From positions 173,233,001 to 173,297,000 of the forward strand of contig JASDFA010000016.1 in assembly GCA_035772735.1 (NCBI GenBank): 64,000 nt of DNA, written 5' to 3'. The notes under the pieces were generated by a model. That model made no database searches, had not been told where the DNA came from, and worked only from the letters and a program-made list of their open reading frames with translations. The position numbers were made by a program, and so were the translations under genes. This stretch comes from Datura wrightii. Lineage: Eukaryota > Streptophyta > Magnoliopsida > Solanales > Solanaceae. Positions 22,643 through 34,976 of this stretch are shown in pieces. Every line of letters begins with the position of its first letter. Within the stretch, counting starts at the first letter, position 1.

Positions 22643-22978
22643 ACACCCTCAACTTAGAAAATTTGCATGTCCTCAGTCAAAAACAAAATCAAACTAACAC
22701 TAAACTAAAAGAAACCTAGGAGACCTATGGTAGTCACACGATCATTTGGCACTCATGTAAATCAAACATTTCGACCCCCTCCTATCTTGTCAATTCTAAC
22801 CCACTGTGCTTATGCAAAGCATCCTATCATGACACAAAGGAATTAAATAATTGCATCACATTATCAATAGACAACCAAGCATTTTACTAATGGTACTAAC
22901 CTCAACAATTAGCAGCTAACAATACGACCCATGTGCCCTTACTAAAAAAAAGTCCAATAATTCACAAATATCCACATA
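22643..22978 (-). other. Internal 3' region and polypurine tract of the old Athila-like element
   Basis: The minus strand reads CTAAGTTGAGGGTGT just before the LTR start at 22642, a fair polypurine tract. The rest is non-coding and continues at 34977 once the inserted LTR is removed. Confidence 0.6.
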
Positions 22979-23278
22979 ATTCATGTCACGCCCAGAGTCT
23001 ATACCTTGGAAGAGACACGGTACATGGAGTCACAAGTAACCCAAAGTCAACCCATGGTCTATCATAACACTGGCAAACCGAGTAAAAGCATACAGAAGCT
23101 TAAACATGATATCATTAAGGAAAACTGAATAGTAAAATTTTGTACATCTGAAAGAAAACTGAACGTCTAAATCTGTGTCTATATCTGAAAGCCATCTATC
23201 TAATGAGTTGCTGGGACAAGCCCCCAACTAACTCTACTTCCAACTAAAACAAAAAAACAACTGAAGAAAATAATCATC

Positions 23279-25800
23279 TGTAATACCCCGGAGGTGCCTA
23301 AGAATAAGACTCGGGAGTTAAATCTAAAATCTGCATAAACTGGAAATAATAGCACATGACGAGTAGAGTAATGACTCGTGGTTTCAAACCATGAGCCGTT
23401 GTGAGTAGTCGTGGGTTTAGGTCTTTGGGTGGCAGTGGAAGTAACGATTGATGCAACGACTCATTGTAAGAAACAATGACTCGTTGTTTTTTGTCGTGGT
23501 AAGAGATGGACTTCAACAGATGGCATACAACGGGTCTTCCAGTGACTCGTTCTGAGGTATAATGACTCATTGTTACTGGTTGTTGTTGGTTTTCAAGAAT
23601 TTCCTGTGTACGTGACAAATCAAGAACACGACTCAATGAAAGCAACCATGGTCATTGTGAGGCTCGTGGTAGGGAGGTTCAGATTGTGTGAAGGGCAAAC
23701 AACGGTCGATGTAAAGATCCGTTGTCTCAAAGGATGAGTCATCTTGTTCGTTCGTTGTTCAGATCTGAAGGCAAGTCTCAGCAGTGCATAGCACAGACAC
23801 ATATTACGGGTCGTGGTATCCTCCAACGACCCATAGGGTCGTCCGTTGTTTGGTCCAGTGAGAAATTTTCTACGAATTCAGTAAGGTTATTTTTGTCATT
23901 TTCTAAGTTCTAGGGGCCTATACTATGTCGTTTAAGGCTCATTTCAGTGGGTTTAAGGAGGGAAAAACCTATTCTAAGTTATTTCATTCCATGCATGCAA
24001 ACTTGAGGGTTTGAAGAAAGGATTTAGAGCAAGTTTTGAAAGTTTCCATTGGAATCTCACCTTGGGTAATTAGAGAAGTGGTTAAATCATCCCTCCCAGG
24101 TATGTAAGGTTATAAATGGGTATCTTCTTCCACACCCATGCCCAATTTCTATCAAATCATGAAAATTACCTATGATCAAGTATGGGTCTTTTACCCAATT
24201 GCATAATTCTTCAATCTCGATACATGCGTATGATTAGATTATGTTCATAATGATGAATTGTTCAGCTTGGGAAGATTTTAAATTATTTTCAACCAAAAAT
24301 TGTGTTTTCTAAATTATGAAATTTCCATGCCCATGGATGAGAAGCTCATGAAAGAAGAGAATGATGATGAATGATCAGATTTGATAATGAAAAGCATGTC
24401 TCTAAAGCTACCCATGATTATGATGTTGTTTTCAAAATGAATTGAGTAGATCCAAGCATGATAAAGTTTTGGTAAAGGCCCTTATATCAAGTATGATGAT
24501 GTAGTATCTCTAAAGTAAGCTTACCACATGGTTTTTAGAGTAGATGCTCCCACTTATATTTGAGCTTTTGGTATGTTTTGAAATAAAGCTTCTCGTATGC
24601 ATAAGTTCATAATTGAGATGTATGTTATGATTGAGCTTCATTTTCATACGATGTCGGTTCTATGCATTATTTCACTATTGATCTTTGTCAAATGACAGTC
24701 TTGAGCTTCGTTTCATACTATGTTGAGTTTATGCATGATATCATTGTTGAGGTTTGTCAATAGACGATGTTGAGCTTCGTTATATACAATATAGAGCATT
24801 GCATGTTTTGGGAGAAGAGTCTAGCACCGAGCGGGCTAAGGGTTGATCACCTATGCCCCAGAACTACGCACCAATGTAGGTTGATACTATTATATTATTG
24901 GGACCTCCCTTGTGAGCTATCCCTGGCCCAAATGGCCCATGAGCTTGATATCGATATCATGGTAGCATCCTTAGCCCAGGAAAGGTTTTGGATGGCTCTG
25001 CCCATTTGAGTGAAATAATCGGGACCATGTAGGCTCTATCATGATATGTCGGTTAAGTGACGAGTCTCCCATTGTCTATATGATTCAAATTTTCATATTC
25101 ATTACTCATGATCATTGCTTTAAGCATGCATGTTCTAAAATCAAGGTTTGACTCATTGTTCAGCTTTTATCATAAATGTTATGTTTCAGCTTTGAGTCAT
25201 TCGAGTTAGTCATGATTTTATAAAGCTATGCATGGTTATGTCATGATAATATTTTTATTTCAGAATGAATGCATGTAGCTCTTCTTCTAAGACTTGAAGG
25301 CTTATGATATGTTATGAAATGTTCTAAATGATTTATTTCACCTAAGCGGTTTTACTTACCTTGCATACTCAGTACATTCCATGTGCTGACAGCATACTTT
25401 CTATGTTTATTGTTTCATGATACAGGACCTGGCTCGCAGCTTTAGCCCTGCTCTTAGATAGCTTTCTGGAGTTAGTATCTTCTCAGATTTGTGAGTCCTC
25501 ATCCTTTGAGGACTAGACTATTATTTTCTTTTGTGTATTTCTTGTTTCAATATTGTTGAGTTAGTTGGGGTCTTGTCTCATCAACTCCTCCATACTAGAG
25601 GCTTCTTCATACTTATGTATATGTTTGCTTCGGATGTTATTCTGATGTGATATTGAATTAGACTTCCGCTGAGATTATAATGATGTTTTCTTCAGTTTAT
25701 CGAGTGAGTTAGATGTATGCTTATGACATGGGTCGACTTTGGGTCTCTTGGGGTCCCTTGTCTCGTGTCTACAATTCAGGCCTTCTTTTGGGTCTTGACA
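23279..25800 (+). repeat. 5' LTR of third Tekay-type element
   Basis: 2522 bp, TGTAATACCCC to GGTCTTGACA. It is longer than the 3' LTR by 269 bp, almost all due to one 267-bp deletion in the latter. Confidence 0.95.
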
Positions 25801-25804
25801 AAAT

Positions 25805-25816
25805 TGGTATTAGAGC
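25805..25816 (+). other. Primer binding site, initiator tRNA-Met
   Basis: TGGTATTAGAGC, one transition from TGGTATCAGAGC, 4 bases after the LTR. Confidence 0.9.
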
Positions 25817-26009
25817 GATAGGTTTGATGTGTTCTAGGGAGTCTGAAAGCTGCATTATGTAGAGTATTTTTCATGGGTGTGAAACGCGCCACACTTATGA
25901 CGAAGTGGCTACAAGATGTTTAGGAAATTTTCCCATCTTTCATGATCTATGTCGTGCAATGAGAAGTCTTTCTATCCTTCTAATTCGTGCTAATCGCGAT
26001 TGCAGAATC

Positions 26010-26890
26010 ATGGATCCCTGAAGAATGAATGGAAGGAGGAATGGAGGTGGTGAGGTCCAGGAGAATGGAAATGGTTATGGCCATCAGCCAGTCCCACCAA
26101 TTCAGGAGCCTTAGGCACCAGAGCCAGCCGATCATGCTACCAGTTGAAAGGGGTTGTGCATATATTTTTTCGCCAATTGAAGGACAACAGGGTCGCAGGA
26201 GCAGGTCCAATCACGTGGGAGGAGTTTTAGGTTGCATTCCTAGATTAGTTCTTACCTTGGGAGATGAGGGAGCTAAAGGCAGCTGAGTTTGTAAACTTTA
26301 AGCAGGGGAGGATGACAGTGCAAGAGTATTCCCTTGAGTTCACTCACCTATCCAAATATGCCGAGGAGTTAGTGGCTGACTAGAGGGAGCGGGTGAGCAG
26401 GTTTGTGCATGGAATAGCAGGGTATTAGGACAAGGAATGTTGGATTGCTATGCTTTACCAAGATATGGAATTTCCTCGCATGGTGTTGTACGCCTAGCAG
26501 ATAGAGACAACACATTTGAGAGAGAGGGAGGCCCAAGAGGGCTAGGACCGAGGATCATAGATTCTCTCAGTAGAGGTCCAGTGGTGGACAACGACAGCAG
26601 ACTCACCAGAGATCATCAGCCCCGACATCTTCGACATTGAGTGTGCCATCCATGCCCATACATGATCAGAAAGGCGAGTGTCAGGCTTGAGGGGTCAGAG
26701 CAGTAGACCCATAGATTCTAGCATCCCAGCTTGTCCTAGATGTGGTCGGGGGCACACAGGCCAGTGCTTGGCAGGTTTAGGTGCTTGTTTCGGGTGTGGG
26801 TAGCTAGGACACATGCTTTGAAATTGTCCAGCTGTGAGATAGGATCAGATTAGGGGTTGAGCCCCAGCTTCTAGTTCAGTAGCCCCTCCC
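26010..26890 (+). pseudogene. gag: Degenerate gag of third Tekay-type element
   Basis: The expected ATG is at 26010, but the fourth codon is a stop. The N-terminal basic part (frame 26029-26286) runs from a PADHAT-like segment straight into QLKGVVHIFF near 26130, so a few hundred bases of capsid sequence are missing compared with the first element. Two zinc knuckles follow at about 26731-26835: one reads C-x2-C, H, C (CPRCGRGHTGQC) and the second is CFGCG-x-LGHM with a terminal C, broken by stops. The nucleocapsid arrangement with two knuckles is clearer here than in the first element. Confidence 0.87.
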
Positions 26891-26989
26891 TCATGCTTAG
26901 CACATTAGGAGGCATCTACTAGCACAGTTAGCGGTCAATGCCAGAACAGATTCGATGCTTTAGCTTCCTGTCATGAGCAGGAGGTCTCC

Positions 26990-28970
26990 GGGAATGTGGT
27001 TACTGGTATATTGCAAGTTTTCCATATTGATGTTTATGCTTTGTTAAATCTCAGGACTGCCTTGTCTTTCGTGACACCGTATGTGGCCAGTAGCTTCGGA
27101 GTCAGTCCCGATATTTTGTAAAAACCCTTCTCAGTTTCCACTCTAGTAGGTGACTCAGTTATAGCTAGACGGGTATATAGAGGTTGCCCAGTATCAGTCC
27201 TTCATAAGGTCACCTCAGCAGACTTGATAGAGTTAGCCATGACCGATTTTGATGTTATTCTCGGCATGGATTGGCTATTTGCATGCTATGCTTTAGTTAA
27301 TTGTAGAACCTGGACAGTAGAGTTCTGATTTCTGGGTGAGCCAGTCTTAGAATGGAAGGGTAGTTTAGTTGTGCCTGTAGGTTGATTCATTTCCTACCTT
27401 AAGGTCAGGAAGATGATTTCTAAGGGTTGCATGAACCATCTAGTTAGGGTTAAGGATGTCGAATCCGAAATCCCGACTATCCAGTCAGTCTAGTAGTACG
27501 TGAGTATCTAGATGACTTTCCTGATGATTTGCCAAGTGTCCCTCCTGAGCGAGAGATTGATTTCTGTATAGATCTTCTTCCCAACATGCAGCCCATATCT
27601 ATTTCTCCCTATAGAATGGCTCCAGCCGAGCTGAAGGAGTTGAAGGATCAGTTGAAGGACCTATTATATAAGGGCTTTATTAGGCCAAGTGAGTCTTCAT
27701 GGGGTGCACCAATGTTATTTATTCGGAAAAAGGATGGTTCGCTTCATATGTGCATTGACTATCGGTAGCTAAACAAGGTCACCGTTAAGAATAGGTACAC
27801 CTTACCCAAGATCGATGACTTGTTTGACCAACTTTAGGGTGCCAGACATTTCTTAAAGATTGATCTCAGATTCGGGTATCATCAACTCAGGGTTCGGGAG
27901 AGTGATATCCCGAAAACCGCTTTCAGGACTCGGTATGGTCACTACGAATTTGTTGTTATGTTTTTTGGACTAACCAATGCCCCTGCAGCTTTTATGGATC
28001 TAATGAATAGGGTGTTCAAGGCATATCTGGACATGTTCGCGATTGTGTTCATTGATGACATCTTTATATACTCTCGGAGCGAGGAGGAGAATGTCGCTCA
28101 CTTGAGAGTGGTGCTTAAGACCCTCAAGGATCATTAGTTATATGCAAAGTTCAAAAAGTGTGAGTTTTGGATGGACCCCGTGGCATTCTTGGGCCATGTA
28201 GTATCGATTGAGGGCATAAAGGTAGATTCTCAGAAAATTGAGGCGGTGAAGAATTGGCCCAGACCGGTGAACCCATCAGATATCAGGGGCTTTTTGGTCT
28301 TAGTGGGTTACTATCGGAGATTTTTTGAGGGCTTTTCATCTATTGCATCATCTTTGATCAAGTTGACGTAGAAGAAGGTAAAGTTCCAATGGTTGGAGGC
28401 TTGTGAGAAAAGCTTTCGAGAGTTGAAGACTAGACTCACTTCAGCACCAGTGTTGACCCTACTATAGGGTACCGATGGTCTTGTGGTGTATTTTAATGCT
28501 TCAAGAATCAGACTTGGGTGTGTGTTGATGCAACATGGGAAAGTGATAGCATATGCCTCACGATAGTTGAAAGTCCATGAGAAGAATTACCTGACCCATG
28601 ATATTTAGTTGGCTGCGATAGTATTCGCCTTGAAGATATAGCGGCATTACTTGTATGGGATCCATGTCGATGTATTCACTGATCACAAGAGCTTGCAATA
28701 TGTGTTCACGCAGAAAGATCTCAATCTCCAGCAAAGGAGGTGGTTGGAGCTACTAAAGGACTATGACATAAGTGTCCTTTACCACTCGGGTAAGGCTAAT
28801 GTGGTAGCAGACACACTTAATAGGCTGTCTATGGAGAGTGTGTCCCACGTGGATGAGGGAAAGAAGGAGTTGGTGAAAGATGTCCAGCGAATTGCGAGGA
28901 TGGGAGTTAGATTGGTCGACTTGACCGATGGCGGCGTTGTTGTGCACAATGGATCGGAATCGTCCTAGGT
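26990..28970 (+). pseudogene. pol: Degenerate protease, RT and RNase H of third Tekay-type element
   Basis: Protease is at about 26990-27330: the flank SFVTPYVASSFGVSP is clear, but the active-site triplet position near 27047 reads N-L-R, so the catalytic Asp is gone. RT is at about 27490-28140: SSWGAPMLFIRKKDGSLHMC, then KIDLRFGYHQLRVRESD, then VFIDDIFIYS near 28047-28076 with both catalytic Asp kept. The RT-RNase H connection includes FLGHVVS near 28186. RNase H is at about 28480-28740 and contains TDHKSLQYVFTQKDLN. The linker starting at 28860 matches KKELVKDV of the other copies. Several isolated stops interrupt otherwise well-kept sequence. Confidence 0.92.
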
Positions 28971-29043
28971 GATGGACGTGAAAGCTAGAGAAGATGAGGA
29001 TCCAATTTTGGTAAAGGTGAAGGAAGCTATTGGATGTTAGAAG

Positions 29044-30427
29044 GTGGAGATTTTCTCCCAAGGGGGAGATGGGGTGCTGTGGTACCTGGGTCGTCTATGT
29101 GTTCCAGATGATGATAATTTGAGGGACCGGCTATTTCATGAGGCATATGGATCCAGGTATTCTATCCATCCAGGTTCCACCAAGATGTATCATGATTTGC
29201 AAGAAATATATTGGTGGAACGGCATGAAGAAATATATTGCAGAATTCGTAGGCAAGTGCATCATGATTTGCAAGAAATATATTGGTGGAACGGCATGAAG
29301 AAAGATATTGCAGAATTCATAGCCAAGTGCCCGAACTGTCAACAAGTGAAAGTCGAGCACCAAAGGCCGGGAGGCGTACTTCAGGATATTAGCATTCCTA
29401 CTTGGAAGGGGAAAAAGATTAATATGGATTTCATTATAGGCCTACCCCTTACTTGTCGATAATATGACTCCATTTGGGTGGTAGTCGACAGGTTAACAAA
29501 GGCTGCACACTTCCTATCAATCAAAACAACATATTCAGTGGATGATTATGCAAAATTGTATATCCGAGAGTTGGTTCGACTTCATGGAGTTCCCTTATCT
29601 ATTATCTCAGACCGTGGTACTCAGTTTTTGCGGTCTTTCCAAAAAGGGCTTGGGACTCAGGTTAAACTCAGCACAGCATTCCATCCGCAAATGGATGGTT
29701 AAGCGGAGTGGACAATTCAAACTCTCGAGAACATGTTGAGAGCTGTGTGATGGATTTCAAGGTTAGTTGGGATGATCACTTGCCTTTGATCGAGTTTGCT
29801 TACATTAATAGCTATCATTCCAGCATCCAGATGGCACCGTTCGAGGCTCTTTATGGTCAAAGGTGTAGATCGCCCATTGAATGGTTTGAGGTTGGTGAGG
29901 CAGCTGTTATAGGACTTGATTCAATTCATGAGGCTACGGTGAAGGTTCAGTTGATAAGGGACCGGTTGAAAACCACTAAGAGTCATCATAAGTCATATGC
30001 TAATGTGAGGAGGAAATTTGGAGTTTGAGGTAGATGATTGGGTATTTCTAAGGGTATCTCCTATGAAGGGAGTCATGCGGTTCAGAAAGAAAGAAAAAAT
30101 GAGCCCCCGCTTGGTCCCTACCGGGTTATGAGAAGAGTTGGTAAGGTAGCATATGAGTTAGATATGCCATTAGAGTTATCTTCAGTTCATCCCGTCTTTC
30201 ATGGATCGCTCTTGAAAAAGTGCTTGGGTGTTCCATTTTTAGTTGTCCCGATGGAAAGCGTTGGTGTGGGACATAGCCTCAGTTATGAGGAAATTCCAGT
30301 TGCAATCTTGGATCGTCATGTTTGGAGGATGAGGAACAAAGAAGTAGCTTCGGTGAAGGTGTTATGGAGAATTCAACATGTTGAGGGAGCTACGTGTGAA
30401 ACTGAAGTGGCTATGAAGGCTAAATAG
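29044..30427 (+). pseudogene. pol: Integrase with chromodomain, third Tekay-type element
   Basis: The zinc-binding domain (29130-29345) has HHCC residues, but a 71-bp tandem duplication inside it shifts the frame. The core follows at about 29380-29760 (IPTWKGKKINMDFIIGLP, VVDRLTKAAHFL, ISDRGTQF) with a stop after 'MDG' and a frameshift. The C-terminal half is at 29708-30028 and 30038-30427. The last 42 codons (about 30299-30424) are a chromodomain-like block (ILDRHVWRMRNKEVASVKVL, then VEGAT). The first two catalytic Asp (in MDFI and ISDRG) are kept. Confidence 0.92.
29191..29332 (+). repeat. 71-bp tandem duplication inside integrase
   Basis: Two nearly identical copies start at 29191 and 29262, each beginning CATGATTTGCAAGAAATATA. 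A length of 71 is not a multiple of 3, so it breaks the reading frame. Confidence 0.95.
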
Positions 30428-30693
30428 TCTCACCTGTTCCCTATCAACTTAGTTTCAATTTGAGGTATTTGTTTTCGCCCTAATTCTTTAATCAATTAAC
30501 ATGTTCAGTCATGTGCACAAGTTTGATTTATGGTATGATAGATGTATGTGATGTCTGAATTCGGTTCAGCTATGTAGTTCTTTTCGGAGGTAGTCATTCC
30601 GCCAGATTTTGGTTTAAGTGATCAGTATTTGGTTATGATAATTGCATGTTTCTGTTTTGTGCTTGCCTCCAACATTCGAGGACGAATGTTCCC

Positions 30694-30704
30694 AAGAGGG
30701 AGAT
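30694..30704 (+). other. Polypurine tract, third element
   Basis: AAGAGGGAGAT two bases before the 3' LTR; one change from the AAGGGGGAGAT of the other copies. Confidence 0.87.
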
Positions 30705-30706
30705 AT

Positions 30707-32959
30707 TGTAATACCCTAGAGGTTCCTAAGAATAAGACCCAGGAGTTAAATCTGAAATCTGCAGAAACTGGGAAAAAATAGCACAGGACGAGTGGAGTAA
30801 TGACTCGTGGTTTCAAACCACGAGCCATTGTAAGAAGTAATGGGTTCAGGTGTTCGGGTGGTAGTGGAAGTAACAATTGATGCAATGACTCATTGTAAGA
30901 AACAATGAGTCATCGTTCGTTGGTGCGGTAAGAGATGGACTTCAGCAGATGGCATACAATGGGTCTTCCAACGACTTGTTGTGAGGTGTAATGACTCATT
31001 GTTACCCGTAGTTGTTGGGTTGCAAGAATTTCCAGTGTATGTGATGGATCAATACCACGACTCATTGGAAGCAACCACGAGTCGTGGTAAGGCTCGTGGT
31101 AGGGAGATTCAGATTGTGTGAAGGGCAAACAACGATCGATGTAATGATCTATTGTCTTAGAGGAAGAGTCGACCTATTTATCCGTTGTTCAGATCCGAAG
31201 GCAAGTCTCTGTAGTGCATAGTACAGACAGATACCACGGGTCGTGATATCCACCAATGGCCCGTAGGGTCGTCCTTTGTTTGGTCTAGTGAGCAATTTTC
31301 TTCGAATTCAATAAGGTTATTTATGTCATCTCCTAAGCTCTAAGGGCTTATACTACGTCGTTTAAGGATCGTTTCAGTGGGTTTAAGGAAGGGAAAACCT
31401 ATTCTAAGTTATTTCATTCCATGCATGCAAACTTGAGAGTTTGAAGAGAGGATTTAGAGAAAGGTTTGAAGGTTTCCATTGGAATCTCACCTTGGGAAAT
31501 TAGATAAGTGGTTAAATAATCCCTCCTAGGTATGTAAGGTTATGACTGGGTGTCTTCTTCCACACCCATGCCCGATTTCTATAAAATCATGAAAATTACC
31601 TATGATCAAGTATGAGATTTTTACCCAATTGCATAATTCTTTAATCTATATACATGGGTATGATTAGATTATGTTCATATTGAAGAATTGTGAAGCTTGG
31701 GCAGATTTTAAATTGTTTTCAATCAAAAATTGTGTTTTTCAAATTATGAAATTTACATGCCCATGGATGAGAAGTTCATGAAAGAAGAGAATGATGATGA
31801 ATGATGAGATTTGATAATGAAAAACATGTTTCTAAAGCTACCCATGATTATAATGTTGTTTTCAAAATGAATTGAGTAGATCCAAGCATGATAAAGTTTT
31901 GGGAAAGGCCCTTATATCAAGTATGATGATGTAGTATCTCTAAACTAAGCACCATATGGTTTTGGAGTACATGATCCCACTTATATTTGAGTGGGATAAG
32001 GGTCGATCACATTATGCCCTAGAACTACGCGCCAATGTAGGATGATACTATTATATTGTTGGTACTTCCCTTGTGAGCTATCCCTGACCCATATGGCCCA
32101 TGAGCTTGATATCGATATCATGGTAGCGTCCTTAGCCCTGGAAAGATTTTGGATGGCTTTTCCCACTTGAATGTAATAGTCAGGACCACATAGGCTCTAT
32201 CGTGGAATGTCGGTTAAGTGACGAGTCTCCCATTGTCTATATGATTCAAATTTTCGTATTCATTACCCATGATCATTTCTTTAAGCATGCATTTTCTAAA
32301 AGCAAGGTTTGACTCATTGTTCAGCTTTTATCATAAATGTTGTTTCAGCTTTGAGTCATTCGAGTTAGTCATGATGTTATAAAGCTATGCATGGTTATGT
32401 CATGATAAGATTTTGATTTCAGAATGAATGCGTGTAGCCCTTCTTCTCAGACTTGAAGGCTTATGATATGTTATGAAATGTTTTAAATGATTTATTTCAC
32501 CTAAGCGGTTTTACTTACCTTGCATACTTGGTACGTTCCACGTACTGACCGTATATTTTCTATGCTGTATTGTTTCATTATACAGGACCAGGCTCGCAAC
32601 TTTAGCCCCGCTCTTAGACAGATTTCTGGAGTTAGTATTTGCTCGGATTGGTGAGTCCTCATCCTTCGAGGACCAAAATATCATTTTCCTTTATGTATTT
32701 CCAATTTCAGTATTGTTGAGTTAGTTGGGGTCTTGTCCCATCAACTCGTCCAAACTAGAGGCTTTTCAAACTTATGTATGTGTTAGCTTCAGATGTTATT
32801 CTGAAGTGATGTTGAATTAGACTTCCGCTGAGATTATATTGATGTTTTCTTCAGTTTATCAAATGAGTTAGATGCATGCTTATGCCATGGGTCTACTTGG
32901 GGTTTCTCGGGGTCCCTTGTCACGTGTCTACAATTCGGGCCTTTGTTCGGGTCGTGACA
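30707..32959 (+). repeat. 3' LTR of third Tekay-type element
   Basis: 2253 bp, TGTAATACCCT to GGTCGTGACA. Collinear with 23279-25800 except for a 267-bp deletion at about 31994, between two GAG triplets. Confidence 0.94.
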
Positions 32960-34976
32960 TCATCATTGTCGAAAGATGAGGTCTCACCACTGCTACAACT
33001 AAAAACTCCTAAAGCGATCTGCTAACAGTGTTAAGATTGAGAACCTACAACTATATCATAAAACGATACATCATAAAAGGTATGTGTCAGTACCTTAAAT
33101 GTACTAAGTAAGATAGAGAAACCATAACACAAAGAATAAAACAATTGAACTGTAAAGACATGCAATGACCAATTGAAATACTGAAACTAAATAAACTGTG
33201 ATATATAGAGATGGTCAAAATGACCGTATCTGATGGTCAAAGACATGCCCTAAATCTGAGATACTAATTTGAAGTACTGTACTGAACTGATCTGAACTAG
33301 TAGTCTAAAACTGTTCTAACCGAGCTAACTAGAGACTGAACTGAACTGACTAGTGGGAGAGTCTATTACCGACATAGAACCACGTGAGCTAGACGTGGAG
33401 TCCAATATATACACCCCAACGGCAGGACCCAATATACCTTGCCAAGTCATAGAGGCATAAACTGGGAGATCACATAATTTGGGGCCATGAGGCCAACAAT
33501 ATATAATCTATGGTGGTAACGTAGTTCTGGGAACTTGGGTGCGCTGGAACCCCAGTCCACTCTGTGTTATGTCCTACTCCCATTGGATAGTCCTAGACTA
33601 ACTACTAAGCGAATAACTCAAAATTGGGGCCCAAGACTAAGTCAGGAATACCTATTTGAAAGTACCCTAACTTATTGGACCGGATTCTGTAACTAGTGTT
33701 CTAAGATTGGTCAAAGCTGCTTATCTGGATGCATCATAATCCTCTAAAGAACAAACTGTAATATGAAACTGGGGTCCTAAGGCTGGTCAGAGCTGCTTAT
33801 CTAGAAGTGTAATGACCGCCTAGAGAACTACTAACATCTAATAACTGAGTCTAATACTGATAATTAGGAGGCACCACCGACACCTCAAGAATTTACTATA
33901 GTCAAACTAATCAGCTGACATTCTGGATTATACCAAATATGCTAATAGTTTACTAAGAATGGATTAACAATAATCTAACTGAAACCTCAACATATTCTAG
34001 CAATAAGGGAAACCCGAACTGATAGAATCAAGCCACAAGGAAAAACTAGTCCAACAGAAAAAATTCTAGTTGACTACATTCAAAGCTAGGGCTAAAACAA
34101 TCCTTACAAGAATGAGTATTAACATGATAACTAGGTAGTGAAAATATAACAACAATCAACATAGACGATATTCCGCATGCAATAAATGAAGTCTAACATA
34201 TAATTTATTTACATCGAAAGTTCAGAGCTAGAATGATAGAGAAGATAGAGAAGATTCTGAGGACACAAAGGAAGAAGTATTCCCTTATTAAATTCTCACA
34301 TACCTGGTTATGGAAATCCATGAGCGAATCGCTTGAAAATCTGAAGAGAATTCGATTGCCCTAGCTTCTTCTCTGAGTCTTTCTGAGAGAATTCTATGTT
34401 AAAACTTCTGAGTGGATGTGAGGAATGAAGTAAAACCATCGGTTACCCCTCTAAATCCCCTGATTAAAACCAAAAATGATGTATTTTGGAGTCTAGGAGT
34501 TTAGAAAATTACGTAAAACATCCTAGGAAATTTGCAGGAAAAAGGACCCTGCCAATACCCATGAGGCACTCCACGAGTCGTGAGGTTAGGGATGATTTGT
34601 GATGCTAAGTCATTATGAGTACTGCAAAATTTTTCTTCAAATTCAATAACCTGCCCACAACTAACTTCATGAGTCATCGGGAGACCTAATGACTCGTGAC
34701 ATCTCCCATTGCTACTGAACTATGATTTCTCTTCATTGGTCACCACGGGGGACACCACGACTCGTGGTGTACTCGACGAGTCATGGTGATGATTCATTAG
34801 GTACACTGACTGAATTTTTCAACTTTTAGTCAATCCTTGAGCATGACTCACACGACGACTCGTGGCCTACCCCATGAGTCACAAATGACTCGTTCTATGA
34901 CCTGGTGCAAAAAAATCTATTTTCTCTATTTCAACTCCCGGATATGATCTTAGGGTTTTTGAGGTATTACAATTCA

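Larger units (their letters stand above)
23279..32959 (+). mobile_element. Third Tekay-type chromovirus, full length, target duplication TCATC
   Basis: 9681 bp with both LTRs, primer binding site, gag, pol and polypurine tract in standard order. TCATC flanks both ends (23274-23278, 32960-32964). It sits inside the minus-strand solo LTR of a related element. Coding parts carry stops, a gag deletion and a 71-bp duplication in integrase, so it is not autonomous, but it is the most complete Tekay-type copy here. Confidence 0.96.
22984..34971 (-). mobile_element. Solo LTR of a Tekay-type element, minus strand, split
   Basis: On the minus strand it starts TGTAATACCTC (34971) and ends GGGCGTGACA (22984). 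ATTCA flanks it on both sides (22979-22983, 34972-34976). The piece 23279-32964 is a later insertion; without it the LTR is about 2302 bp, normal for this family. No internal region or second LTR adjoins it, so it is a solo LTR left by recombination between two LTRs. Minus-strand 34890-34560 carries the ACGAGTCGT-like motifs. Confidence 0.92.
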
